From assembly GCF_025630775.1 (NCBI RefSeq), contig NZ_JAOSZE010000021.1, positions 62,001-126,000 on the forward strand: DNA of 64,000 bases, written 5' to 3'. A model generated the notes under the pieces. That model was not told the DNA's origin. It did no database searches and worked only from the letters and a program-made list of their open reading frames with translations. Of this stretch, positions 17,295 to 24,833 are shown in pieces (position 1 is the first letter of the stretch; each line of letters begins with the position of its first letter). Source of the stretch: Actinoplanes sp. KI2. GTDB taxonomy: Bacteria; Actinomycetota; Actinomycetes; Mycobacteriales; Micromonosporaceae. A program made the position numbers and the translations under genes.

Positions 17295-18110
17295 TCAGGC
17301 GGCGGCCCGGGGGCGGGCCGGGGTGGCGCGGTGGATGCGGATGTCGCCGCTTGCGGTGCGGATACGCAGCTCCAGTTCGGCCGGGGAGTCGGTGGGCGGG
17401 ACGTCGCCGCGGGCGGTCAGGTCGGTGATGGACTTGCCGGAGCTGGTGTTCACGTCCATCCAGACGGCGGAGCCGGCGGCCACCCCGACGGTGATGTCGC
17501 CGGAGGCGGAGCGGACGTCGGCCCTGCCCTGGCGCAGCGAGCCGATCTCGATGTCCCCGCTCGCGGTGTAGGCGCGCACCGAGCCGTCGATAGCGCCGGC
17601 GCGGATGGTGCCGCTTGCCGACTCCGCATTGACGTCACGGGTGACGTCACCGATGCGCAGGCTGCCGGAGGAGGACTTGGCCCGCAGCGAGCCGCCGACC
17701 CGGGCCACCGTCAGGTCGCCGCTCGCGGCCTCGAGGGAGACGTCGCCGGTCGCCTCGGCCAGGTCGATGTCGGCCGAGGCCACGTCGAGCCGCACGTCGC
17801 CGAAGACGCCCAGCGCGCGGACGTCGGCCGAGGCGGTCTTGCCGGCCACCGAGCTGCCGGTCGGCACCCGGACGGTGATCCGCAGTTTCGGGCTGCGCCG
17901 CCAGGACCAGGCCTCGGCGCCGGGCACCTGGACCAGCAGCGTGTCGTCCTCGAGGACGACCCGGGTCTGCTGCGCGGCCTCGGCGCCGCCGGCGCTCATC
18001 GGCTGGACGTCGACCTCGGTGGTGAGGCGGTCCTCGGCCACGATCTCGACGGCGCCGCCGTGGGCGCGCAGGACGACAGTGACGGGCGTGGAGCGGTCGA
18101 ACTCGTACAT
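17295..18110 (-). CDS. DUF4097 beta-repeat protein
   Basis: This 271-residue protein consists of repeated short beta strands of the DUF4097 type, with the recurring SASGDI / SGSLRIGD / TASGDIEIG pattern from about residue 85 to the end, predicted to form a right-handed beta helix. There is no signal peptide and no membrane span, so it is cytoplasmic as read. The ATG at 18110 follows AAGGAG at 7 bases. It lies 24 bases downstream of the RHH regulator gene and is probably in one operon with it. The TGACGTCA pair inside this gene (17630-17649) repeats the layout of the pair in front of the operon. Function of the family is not established. Confidence 0.88.
   Translation of the reverse strand: MYEFDRSTPVTVVLRAHGGAVEIVAEDRLTTEVDVQPMSAGGAEAAQQTRVVLEDDTLLVQVPGAEAWSWRRSPKLRITVRVPTGSSVAGKTASADVRALGVFGDVRLDVASADIDLAEATGDVSLEAASGDLTVARVGGSLRAKSSSGSLRIGDVTRDVNAESASGTIRAGAIDGSVRAYTASGDIEIGSLRQGRADVRSASGDITVGVAAGSAVWMDVNTSSGKSITDLTARGDVPPTDSPAELELRIRTASGDIRIHRATPARPRAAA
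17630..17649. promoter_or_regulatory. Intragenic TGACGTCA-N4-TGACGTCA pair
   Basis: Two TGACGTCA palindromes start at 17630 and 17642, 12 bases apart, exactly the arrangement found upstream of the operon at 18637 and 18649. Both copies also encode the DVTRDV peptide of the beta repeat, so coding constraint is a rival explanation. Confidence 0.4.
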
Positions 18111-18134
18111 GATGATCTCCTTGGGTTCGAGGGG

Positions 18135-18626
18135 TCAGGCCTGGAAGTAGCCCTTGATCTGCTTGCCGGGGCGGCCGCGGGGCGGCACCGGCGGCGCGGG
18201 CGGGTAACTGATCGCCGCGGTCACGGCGCGGACCAGCCACGCGTTGACGGAGATGCCCTCGGTCGCGGCGATCTGCTCGACGTGCGTCTTGAGCGCCTCG
18301 GGCATGCGCAGGGTGAGCCGGGTCAGGTCGCCCCCGTCGACGGGCGGCGGCGCCGCGGCCGGGGCGGCGGAGGCCGACTCGGGGGCCAGGCTCGTGACGA
18401 CCAGGTCGGCCTCGCGGCCGCGCAGCCGCACCTCGACGGTGGTGTCGGAGAGCCGCGTGGTGATCTCGGCGGCCGCGTCGGAGAGCGCCTCGAGCAGCGC
18501 GAGCCGGGCCGACGACTCCAGGGAGTGGCCGAGCAGCTCGGCGGCGCGGGTGATCTCGGACCCGCCGGGCGCCGCGGCGGTGGCGAGGTCGGCCCGGAGG
18601 GTCTCGAGGTACGGCGTCAGGTCCAT
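18135..18626 (-). CDS. Ribbon-helix-helix (HicB-like) regulator
   Basis: The 163-residue protein has a helical N-terminal domain (about 1-85, including ARLALLEALSDAAAEITTRL) and a C-terminal ribbon-helix-helix DNA-binding domain at about 98-140 (LTRLTLRMPEALKTHVEQIA, then TEGISVNAWLVRAVTAAI), followed by a Pro/Arg-rich tail. This layout resembles HicB-type or ParD-type regulators. It is directly upstream of the DUF4097 gene and lies just behind tandem TGACGTCA palindromes. RHH proteins usually bind repeated sites and repress their own operons, so autoregulation is inferred. No toxin-like partner is recognised; DUF4097 takes that position. Confidence 0.82.
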   Translation of the reverse strand: MDLTPYLETLRADLATAAAPGGSEITRAAELLGHSLESSARLALLEALSDAAAEITTRLSDTTVEVRLRGREADLVVTSLAPESASAAPAAAPPPVDGGDLTRLTLRMPEALKTHVEQIAATEGISVNAWLVRAVTAAISYPPAPPVPPRGRPGKQIKGYFQA

Positions 18627-18636
18627 GCCACCACTA

Positions 18637-18676
18637 TGACGTCACCAGTGACGTCAGTCAAGCGTCAGCATGACGC
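18637..18676. promoter_or_regulatory. Tandem palindromic operator of the RHH-DUF4097 operon
   Basis: TGACGTCA occurs at 18637-18644 and 18649-18656 (12-base spacing), followed by a third inverted repeat GCGTCA-gca-TGACGC at 18662-18676. The cluster starts 11 bases before the RHH start codon, fitting an autoregulatory operator for a cooperatively binding RHH protein. Confidence 0.7.
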
Positions 18677-18689
18677 CAATCGTGGCGGG

Positions 18690-19376
18690 TCAGCTTTCGG
18701 ACGGCAGCAGTCGCCGCGTGACCAGCAGGTTCGCCAGATAGCCGGGATCCACGCCGACCAGCGAGCGGCGAAGGTGGACCCCGTCGGTCGCCGGCAGCTC
18801 CAGCTCGGCCGGCACGGCCAGCACCACCGCCCCCGAGGCGACCGCGCTGGCCACGCCGGTCGGCGAGTCCTCGATCGCGACGCAGTCCTCGATCCGGACG
18901 CCGAGCAGCGTGGCCGCCGCCCGGTACGGCTCCGGGTCGGGCTTGGGCATGGTGACCTCGTCGCCGCAGACCACGACGTCGAAGTTCTCCCGGCCCAGGG
19001 TGTCGAGCGCGGCCTCGACCAGGAGCCGGCCGGTCGAGGTGACCAGCGCGGTCGGCATGCCGGCCGCCTTCACCGCGCGCAGCAGCTCGGCGGCGCCGGG
19101 GCGCCACACCAGTCCCTCGCGGAACAGGTTGAACACCCGCGACGTCAGCCAGTTGACGTCGGGCTCCTCGGGGCGGTCCGGCTGCCCGAGGTCCTCCCGG
19201 AAGATCCGCATGCTGGCGGCCATGCTGCTGCCGACCATCGCGGCGCGGGCCGCGGGCGAGAGCTTCCCGCCTGCCCAGGCGGCGAGCTCGTGGAGGGCGA
19301 TCTCCCAGACCTTCTCGCTGTCCACCAGGGTGCCGTCCATGTCGAAGAGCACCGCAGCAGGTTGTTGTCCGTTCAT
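18690..19376 (-). CDS. HAD-superfamily hydrolase (phosphatase/phosphoglucomutase-like)
   Basis: The 228-residue protein has the HAD motif I DMDGTLVDSE at residues 12-21 with both catalytic Asp residues, motif II in ALVTSTGR, motif III Lys in MPKPDPEPY and motif IV acidic residues in CVAIEDSPTGVASAV. The cap domain (residues about 20-85) is of the small helical C1 type found in beta-phosphoglucomutase-like and phosphoglycolate phosphatase-like enzymes. The start is ATG 19376; GGGAG lies very close to it, so the start is moderately sure. It stands alone between the RHH operon and a divergent DUF2071 gene. The phosphorylated substrate cannot be named. Confidence 0.9.
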   Translation of the reverse strand: MNGQQPAAVLFDMDGTLVDSEKVWEIALHELAAWAGGKLSPAARAAMVGSSMAASMRIFREDLGQPDRPEEPDVNWLTSRVFNLFREGLVWRPGAAELLRAVKAAGMPTALVTSTGRLLVEAALDTLGRENFDVVVCGDEVTMPKPDPEPYRAAATLLGVRIEDCVAIEDSPTGVASAVASGAVVLAVPAELELPATDGVHLRRSLVGVDPGYLANLLVTRRLLPSES

Positions 19377-19478
19377 CGCTCCCGATTCTCCCCGCACCGG
19401 CGGGTCCCCGGGGCGACTGTGACGCAAGTGGCAGAGTTGCCCGATCGTGCCGACCGGGAAACGGACTAGCTTCGGGCC

Positions 19479-20234
19479 ATGACGCTCATCCCGCCCGGCG
19501 GCACCGAGGAGGTCACCCCCACCACGCCCCGCCCGGTGGGCCGGTCGCTGCTGGTGCAGCGCTGGGCGGACCTGACGTTCCTGCACTGGCCGGCCGACCC
19601 CGCGCTGGTCGCCCCGCTGCTGCCGGCCGGGTGCCGGCCCGACGTTCTCGACGGCGTCACGTACGTCGGTCTGATCGCCTTCCGGATGGAGGGCGTCGGC
19701 TTCCTGCGCGGGCCCGGTGTGCCGTACCTCGGCACGTTCGCCGAGACCAACGTCCGGCTGTACAGCGTGGACCGCAACGGCCACCGCGCGGTCGTCTTCC
19801 TGTCGCTGGACGCCGAGCGCCTGCTCCCGGTCCTCACCGCCCGCGCCTGGCTACGCCTGCCGTACATGTGGTCCCGCATGCGGATAAGCCGCGCCGGAGA
19901 CGTCCTCTCCTACACGTCCCGGCGCCGCTGGCCGGCCCCGCGCGGCGCCACCTCGTCGCTGTCCGTGCGGGTCGGCGACGCCATTGCCGACCCGACTCCG
20001 CTCGAGCTGTTCGTCACCGCCCGCTGGGGTCTGCACACGCGCGCCTGGGGCCGCACCGTGCACCTGCCCAACGACCATCCACCATGGCCGTTGCACCGCG
20101 CCGAGCTGCTCTCGCTGGACGACTCCCTGATCGCGGCCACCGGCCTGCCGGCTCCGGCCGGGCCGCCGGCCAGCGTCCTGTACTCCCCCGGCGTACCGGT
20201 CACTTTCGGAAAACCCCTTCCCTCGTACGGGTAG
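19479..20234 (+). CDS. DUF2071 (YqjF-like) protein
   Basis: The 251-residue protein matches the DUF2071/YqjF family by the motif order LLVQRWADLTFLHWPADPAL near the start, the GVTYVGLIAFRMEGV strand and the FAETNVRLYSV motif. The family fold is related to acetoacetate decarboxylase, but no activity is established. No signal peptide or membrane segment is seen. Its stop is about 70 bases before the ArsR-type regulator gene on the same strand. There is no strong ribosome binding site at ATG 19479, but no better start is available. Confidence 0.85.
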   Translation: MTLIPPGGTEEVTPTTPRPVGRSLLVQRWADLTFLHWPADPALVAPLLPAGCRPDVLDGVTYVGLIAFRMEGVGFLRGPGVPYLGTFAETNVRLYSVDRNGHRAVVFLSLDAERLLPVLTARAWLRLPYMWSRMRISRAGDVLSYTSRRRWPAPRGATSSLSVRVGDAIADPTPLELFVTARWGLHTRAWGRTVHLPNDHPPWPLHRAELLSLDDSLIAATGLPAPAGPPASVLYSPGVPVTFGKPLPSYG

Positions 20235-20302
20235 CAGACGCCCAACCGCAATCCGGCCCGGGCCGTTGCCTGACGCGTAACACAGTGGTTACGCTTTCCG
20301 GC

Positions 20303-20746
20303 GTGGACGAGGTGGCGGGCGCGATCGCCGACCCGGTGCGGCGGCAGATCCTGCTGATGCTGCGCGCCGCGCCGCTCTCGGCCGGCCAGATCGCCGACCG
20401 GTTCGCGATCAGCCGGCCCGCGGTCAGCCGGCACCTGCGCGTGCTGCGCGAGGCCGGCCTGGTGCGCGACACGGCCGACGGGCGCCGCCGCGTCTACGAG
20501 CTGGTCACCGCCCCGCTCGACGAGCTGGCCGGCTGGCTGACCCGGCTGACCCGCCCGGCCGGCTGGCAGCACCACTTCGACGCGCTGGAGACCGAGGTCC
20601 ATCGCACCCGCCGCGAGCGGCAGGCCGCCGCCGGGCACCGGCCCTCGGACCCGGCTCAGCCCGCACACTCCTCGAACCCTTCGAACCCTTCGAACCCTTC
20701 GCACGCTTCACACGCATCACCCGCTTCGCACAAGGAGACCGCATGA
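20303..20746 (+). CDS. ArsR-family transcriptional regulator
   Basis: The 147-residue product (GTG 20303) is a winged-helix ArsR/SmtB-type regulator: MDEVAGAIADPVRRQILLML leads into the recognition helix region RFAISRPAVSRHLRVLREAG and the wing DGRRRVYELV. It lacks the metal-binding Cys motifs, as in the ArsR regulators paired with SRPBCC (AHSA1) proteins. The last 20 residues (SNPSNPSNPSHASHASPASH) come from a 9-bp tandem repeat and are probably disordered. The TGA stop overlaps the ATG of the next gene (ATGA), so the two are translationally coupled and form a regulator-effector pair. Confidence 0.9.
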   Translation: MDEVAGAIADPVRRQILLMLRAAPLSAGQIADRFAISRPAVSRHLRVLREAGLVRDTADGRRRVYELVTAPLDELAGWLTRLTRPAGWQHHFDALETEVHRTRRERQAAAGHRPSDPAQPAHSSNPSNPSNPSHASHASPASHKETA

Positions 20747-21222
20747 GTCCGACCCCGACCGGCCGCCTGTTCGGCAACGACCTGGTGCTGACCCGCACGT
20801 TCCGCGCCCCGATCGACGACGTCTGGGCCAGCCTGACCGACCCGTCCCGGACCGCCCGCTGGTTCGGCCCGTGGGAGGGCGACGCCGCCCCGGGCCGCAC
20901 CATCAAGGTCCAGATGGCCCAGGAGGAAGGCAAGCCCTGGATGGACTTCACCGTCGACGCCTGCGACCCGCCGAGCCACCTGGCCGTCTCCGCCGGCGAG
21001 GAGCCCGACCGGTGGCGCCTGGACCTGACCCTCACCGAGCGGGCCGGCGTCACCGAGCTGCGCTTCACCCAGCACCTGACCAGCACGGAAGCCGCCGGCG
21101 AGATCGGGCCGGGCTGGGAGTACTACCTGGACGCGCTGGTCGCCGCCCGCGAGGACGCGCCGATGCCCAGCTTCGACGACTACTACCCGGCGATGAAGGA
21201 CCACTTCGAAGCGCAGCGCTGA
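20743..21222 (+). CDS. SRPBCC (AHSA1-like) domain protein
   Basis: A single SRPBCC/START-fold domain of 159 residues: LVLTRTFRAPIDDVWASLTD followed by ARWFGPW is the classic N-terminal signature, and the long C-terminal helix includes GWEYYLDALVAAREDA. Such proteins bind hydrophobic ligands; ArsR-AHSA1 pairs are widespread, but their ligands are mostly unknown. The start codon overlaps the stop of the ArsR-type gene by 4 bases. The final segment DDYYPAMKDHFEAQ is typical of the family's C-terminus. Cytoplasmic; no membrane segment. Confidence 0.9.
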   Translation: MSPTPTGRLFGNDLVLTRTFRAPIDDVWASLTDPSRTARWFGPWEGDAAPGRTIKVQMAQEEGKPWMDFTVDACDPPSHLAVSAGEEPDRWRLDLTLTERAGVTELRFTQHLTSTEAAGEIGPGWEYYLDALVAAREDAPMPSFDDYYPAMKDHFEAQR

Positions 21223-21238
21223 CCCGGCCGACAGCGGT

Positions 21239-22210
21239 TCAGCTCAGACGGGGGTGGCGGGGGCCGCCCAGTTCGACGGAGATGGTGTCCACCAGCTTGC
21301 GGTAGGCGATGCTCTCCGGCGGGGTGGTGAAGTCCTCGTCCCCGTCGATGTTTTCCGCCAGGAAGACGGCCGACTGGCTCAGCTGGACGAGCAGGTCGGT
21401 CCAGCGGGGGCCGGTCAGGGTCATCCGGGCGCCGGTCCGGCCGACGTCGGTGCCCGCGCGCAGCAGGCGCTGCTGGCGGCCGGACAGGCTGACCGTGTAC
21501 GTGCGGTCGGGCCGCAGGCCGAGCTCGGTCAGCGCTTCCAGGCTGACGTCGCCCATCCCGGTGTAGTCGACGGCGGCCGCGGACACGGTGAACTCGCACC
21601 AGGGCGACCACCCCCGCTCGTAGTCGGCCATGCTCCAGGGAGTGTCCGAGTCGTCCCTCTCCTCCCCGGTGTCGAGGACTCGGGCTCGCCAGCGGTAACT
21701 GTGGCCCGGCGCGAGGTCGCCGGGACGGAACTCCAGAACGGGACCGCCCGTGCCGGTGGTGTCGCTGTCGACGCCACCGAGCGGCTGCCACTCGTACCAG
21801 ATCTCCTCGCCCGGCGCCGTGGCCGACGCGCTGGTGAGGGCCGTGGCGGTCACCGGCCGGCCGGGCCCGGTGACGCAACCCCGGTGTCCCACGGTCACCA
21901 CCGGGGTCGGTGCCGGCTTGACCGCGACGGGCGGGAACAGTTTCGGGTCGATCGGAACGTCGTCCGGCCACAGGCAGGCCACGTTGACCCTGATGCCGTC
22001 CCCGCGATACCGGTCGGCGATTTTCCGCGCCTCGCGCAGGCAGGCCAGGTACCTGGCCACGGCGCTGTCCGCCTCGGTCGGCGCGGGCGCGGAGCCGGCG
22101 GCGGCGAGCACGACCGCGACGGCGGCGAACCCCGCCGAGCAGCGCACCGCCGTGCGCCTCCGCACCGTGCCGGCCACCCGCCGCCTCCCGCCCGTCCGAA
22201 ACCAGGCCAC
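21239..22210 (-). CDS. Secreted protein with FN3-like domain
   Basis: From GTG 22210 the 323-residue product has an Arg-rich n-region (RTGGRRRVAGTVRRR), a hydrophobic core (CSAGFAAVAVVLAAAGSA) and a likely cleavage after APAP, so it is exported. The middle contains a fibronectin-III-like beta sandwich (GEEIWYEWQPLGG and LAPGHSYRWRARVLDTGEE). The remainder (SLEALTELGLRPDRTYTVSL onward) is not recognised. Five Cys residues outside the signal peptide could form disulfides. GTG 22252 is an alternative start. It is convergent with the SRPBCC gene and directly downstream of the TetR gene (43-base gap). Function unknown. Confidence 0.75.
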   Translation of the reverse strand: MAWFRTGGRRRVAGTVRRRTAVRCSAGFAAVAVVLAAAGSAPAPTEADSAVARYLACLREARKIADRYRGDGIRVNVACLWPDDVPIDPKLFPPVAVKPAPTPVVTVGHRGCVTGPGRPVTATALTSASATAPGEEIWYEWQPLGGVDSDTTGTGGPVLEFRPGDLAPGHSYRWRARVLDTGEERDDSDTPWSMADYERGWSPWCEFTVSAAAVDYTGMGDVSLEALTELGLRPDRTYTVSLSGRQQRLLRAGTDVGRTGARMTLTGPRWTDLLVQLSQSAVFLAENIDGDEDFTTPPESIAYRKLVDTISVELGGPRHPRLS

Positions 22211-22253
22211 CCATCGGCCGCCCCGCGCCGGGCTTGAAGATTCCGCCCTCACC

Positions 22254-22829
22254 TCACCGGGACGCCAGGCTGTCGATGAAGAAGCGGGTACGGCGGTCGT
22301 AGTCCTCGCGCGTCTGCTCGCCCAGCGCGCGCAGCGCCAGCCCGTTGGCGACATCGGCGTAGTACAGGTCGGCGGCGGTGAAGCCGGGCCGGAGCACGCC
22401 GGCGTCGTGGCCTCGCCGGAGCAGGTGGACGGTCGTGTCGGTGGCCGCGTTGGCGAGGGCGACCAACCGCGGCGAGTTCGGGTAGGTCATCAGCAGCGCG
22501 TCGGTGAACGCCGGCTCGCGGAACTGCAGGTCGCGCCGGTCGCCGACGTAGGTGACCAGGGCCCGCCAGGGGTCGCCGACGGCCCGCGCCCGGCCCATGA
22601 TCGTGTCCATCTCGGCGGCGACCAGGTCGCCGATCACGGCGTCGATCAGGCCCTCCCGCCCGCCGAAGCGGTTGTAGATCGTCGCCTTGCTGACCCCGGC
22701 CGCCAGGGCGATCTCCTCCAGCGGCGTGCTCAGCCCGCGCCCCCGGAAGGCGGCGATGGCGGCGGCGCGGATCTGGGCGACATTGCGAGCCGCGTCGGCG
22801 CGCAACGACACGGCTGCACTGGCTTTCAC
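22254..22829 (-). CDS. TetR-family transcriptional regulator
   Basis: The 191-residue repressor has a TetR HTH at residues about 15-60 (RAAAIAAFRGRGLSTPLEEI, then ALAAGVSKATIYNRFGGREG) and an all-helical ligand domain (QFREPAFTDALLMTYPNSPR and following). It is divergent from an SDR gene with only 54 bases between starts, and that interval holds two palindromic elements. The usual reading is that it represses both genes and is released by a small ligand related to the SDR substrate. The ligand is not predictable. Confidence 0.9.
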   Translation of the reverse strand: MKASAAVSLRADAARNVAQIRAAAIAAFRGRGLSTPLEEIALAAGVSKATIYNRFGGREGLIDAVIGDLVAAEMDTIMGRARAVGDPWRALVTYVGDRRDLQFREPAFTDALLMTYPNSPRLVALANAATDTTVHLLRRGHDAGVLRPGFTAADLYYADVANGLALRALGEQTREDYDRRTRFFIDSLASR

Positions 22830-22847
22830 ATACGCAACGATACCAAC

Positions 22848-22880
22848 TTGACCCTGGAGTCAACTTAACCCTAGGGTCAG
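22848..22880. promoter_or_regulatory. Putative TetR operators between divergent genes
   Basis: TTGACCCTGGAGTCAA at 22848-22863 is a near-perfect 16-bp palindrome, and TTAACCCTAGGGTCAG at 22865-22880 is a second related palindrome 17 bases further. The second overlaps the AGGG ribosome binding site of the SDR gene, which would make occupancy block expression. Confidence 0.65.
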
Positions 22881-22883
22881 GTT

Positions 22884-23591
22884 ATGACGAAGTCCATCGC
22901 TGTCATCGGAGCGGGGCCCGGTCTCGGCCAGGCGGTCGCCCGCCGGTACGCGCGGGAGGGTTACGCCGTCGCGCTCGTCGCCCGCCGCCCGGAGCCGCTC
23001 GACCGGCTCGCCGCGCAGCTGACCGCCGAGGGCGCGCGGGCGTACCCGATCGCCGCCGACCTCACCGACGTCGGCGCCATCCCGGCGCTGGCCGAGCGCA
23101 TCCGGGCCACGGCCGGCGACCCCGAGGTGCTCTACTACGGCGCCGCCGCCGACGGCTTCGTGCCGGTGCTCGAGCTGACCTCGGAGCGGGTCGACGAGCT
23201 GATGACCCTCGGCGTCCACGCGCTGCTCGCGCTGGTCCGCGAGTTCCTGCCGGCCATGCTCGCCCGGGGCGAGGGTGCGATTCTCAGCGCCCAGGGCGCG
23301 AGCGCCCTGCGGGGCAACCCGGCCATCGCCGGCGGCCTCGCCCTGGCCGCCCAGCGCAACCTGCTGCAGGCCTGGCACGCCGAGGTGGCCGATCGGGGCG
23401 TGTACGTCGGCGGCCTGTACATCGGCGCGGCGATCGAGAACACGCCCTTCCACGCCTGGCTGACGGCCGCCGAGGCCGCCGGCGAGCCGGTGCCGGCCAT
23501 CCCGTCGGTCGACCCCGCCGACCTCGCGGAGCTGCTCTGGACCATGCAGCACAAGGCCCGCGAGCCGGAGGTCGTCCATCCCGCGGCCTGA
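22884..23591 (+). CDS. Short-chain dehydrogenase-like protein without the YxxxK motif
   Basis: The 235-residue protein has the SDR nucleotide-binding pattern SIAVIGAGPGLGQAVARRYA and the variant NADP-side segment VARRPEPLDRLAAQL. The usual NNAG is GAAA in VLYYGAAADGF, and the region where the catalytic Tyr and Lys belong reads AGGLALAAQRNLLQAWH with no YxxxK. It may bind cofactor without normal SDR chemistry, or act by a different route. Such atypical SDRs occur in actinobacteria, so this may be a family trait. It is divergently paired with a TetR gene and begins within 4 bases of the second operator palindrome. Confidence 0.85.
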   Translation: MTKSIAVIGAGPGLGQAVARRYAREGYAVALVARRPEPLDRLAAQLTAEGARAYPIAADLTDVGAIPALAERIRATAGDPEVLYYGAAADGFVPVLELTSERVDELMTLGVHALLALVREFLPAMLARGEGAILSAQGASALRGNPAIAGGLALAAQRNLLQAWHAEVADRGVYVGGLYIGAAIENTPFHAWLTAAEAAGEPVPAIPSVDPADLAELLWTMQHKAREPEVVHPAA

Positions 23592-23605
23592 CGGCCGGGC
23601 CGGGC

Positions 23606-24178
23606 TCAGGTCTTGTCGGGCAGGCGGCAGTGCAGCTCGGCCAGCAGGACCTCGGGGCCCGGCGACATCAGGCCCACGTCCACCAGGTAGGCGACCTGTC
23701 CGCCGCGACGGCGCATGCGAGGGCGGCGGCCGGGGGTGGTGCCGATCGCGGCGAAGTCCTCGGACACCGGGGTGATCACCAGTTCGGTGAACGGGCCCCA
23801 GCCGCGCAGCGAGACCGCGGCCACGCCGGCCCACGGGAGGTGGACCGGTCTGCGGCCGGTGGCCGCGAAGTCGAGGCCGCGGATGGAGCAGTACAGCCAG
23901 CCCAGGCGGCGCCAGGCCACCAGGAGGATCACGGAGGCCATCACCACCGGGACGATCAGGGCGATCTCCACGTAGATGACGATGGTGCCGCCCGACGGGA
24001 CGTAGCCGGTCGCGACGCGGACCAGCAGGTGCAGGGCCAGGGCGGTCGCCCAGACCGCGGCGATGACCCAGAGCATCGTCACGAAGACCATGGCCCGCGG
24101 CTGGAAGAACTTCACGGTGTCGTCGGTCGGCCCCAGGACCTGGTCGAGGTGCGGCTGTCGCTCGCGTGCGGCGGTCAC
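23606..24178 (-). CDS. Membrane protein with PH-like domain
   Basis: The 190-residue protein has two hydrophobic segments (about 30-55, MVFVTMLWVIAAVWATALAL; about 68-90, IYVEIALIVPVVMASVILLV) followed by a soluble C-terminal domain that looks like a bacterial PH-type beta barrel (LGWLYCSIRGLDFAATGRRP, then VHLPWAGVAAVSLRGWG). No enzymatic motif is visible. The gene is convergent with the SDR-like gene and divergent from the GNAT gene. ATG/GTG 24178 is accepted as start, since the soluble leader is short. Function unknown. Confidence 0.75.
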   Translation of the reverse strand: MTAARERQPHLDQVLGPTDDTVKFFQPRAMVFVTMLWVIAAVWATALALHLLVRVATGYVPSGGTIVIYVEIALIVPVVMASVILLVAWRRLGWLYCSIRGLDFAATGRRPVHLPWAGVAAVSLRGWGPFTELVITPVSEDFAAIGTTPGRRPRMRRRGGQVAYLVDVGLMSPGPEVLLAELHCRLPDKT

Positions 24179-24234
24179 CGTTGCAGTATGCAGTTTTTGC
24201 CGCTCTCTGCGTCGATGAACGGAATTATGGCGCT

Positions 24235-24738
24235 ATGGCCGGGCTGCGGGTGGTCAGCGTCACCGCGCTCGCCGATCCGCTGTTCGCGGGGGCGGCGGCG
24301 CTCTTCGACGAGTACCGGCAGCACTACGGGGCCAACCCGGCGCCCGAGGCGGTGGCCGCCTGGATGCGGGAGCTGGTGCTGTCCGGGAAGGGGCGGATCT
24401 ACGCGGCGGGCGACGGGAACCAGGCGTACGGGATCTGCTCGACCGCGGTGGCGCCGGCGGCGCTGACCCTGCGGACCGTGTGGCTGGTGCGGGACCTTTA
24501 CGTGGCGCCCACGGTGCGGCGGCAGGGCGTGGCGGGGCGGCTGCTGACGCGGGTCGCCGCCGACGCCCGCGCGGCCGGGGCGCACCGGCTCTCGTTGCAG
24601 ACCGAGACCGCCAACACGAACGCCGTCGAGTTGTACGCGCGGCACGGCTTCGAGGTGCTGACCGGGGTGGCCGTGCTGGACCGGGTGCTTCCGGAGCCCT
24701 GGTCGCGGGCCAACCCGGCGGCCGCACGCGGAGGGTGA
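24235..24738 (+). CDS. GNAT-family N-acetyltransferase
   Basis: The 167-residue protein is a GCN5-related acetyltransferase: the acceptor-side region (LFDEYRQHYGANPAPEAVAA), the beta-4 strand VWLVRDLYVAPTVRRQGVAG containing the acetyl-CoA pyrophosphate loop (RRQGVAG), and the C-terminal strand NAVELYARHGFEV. ATG 24235 fits the family N-terminus (MAGLRVVSVTALADPLFAGA); longer starts overlap the divergent neighbour. The last residues (NPAAARGG) lie within a dispersed repeat that recurs near 29.7 kb. The substrate is unknown. Confidence 0.92.
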   Translation: MAGLRVVSVTALADPLFAGAAALFDEYRQHYGANPAPEAVAAWMRELVLSGKGRIYAAGDGNQAYGICSTAVAPAALTLRTVWLVRDLYVAPTVRRQGVAGRLLTRVAADARAAGAHRLSLQTETANTNAVELYARHGFEVLTGVAVLDRVLPEPWSRANPAAARGG

Positions 24739-24833
24739 GTGGCAACCGGCCGATGCGCCGCGGCGGGGACGGCGGTCATGCGGCCGGGGACGGCGTCAGC
24801 CTCGTACCCTTCGATGGTGTTTCGACGGCCAGG
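24712..24833. repeat. Dispersed repeat, copy 1
   Basis: About 122 bp (aacccggcggccgc ... ggccagg) recurs at 29709-29831 in the same orientation, with block-wise identity and a shared ctcgtaccct core. This copy supplies the 3' end of the GNAT gene and the 3' end of hpt on the other strand. Confidence 0.75.

Noticed and set aside
18135..18626. Classic toxin-antitoxin pair with DUF4097 as toxin.
   Set aside because: DUF4097 is a large beta-repeat protein with no nuclease or kinase motif; only the regulator half resembles an antitoxin.
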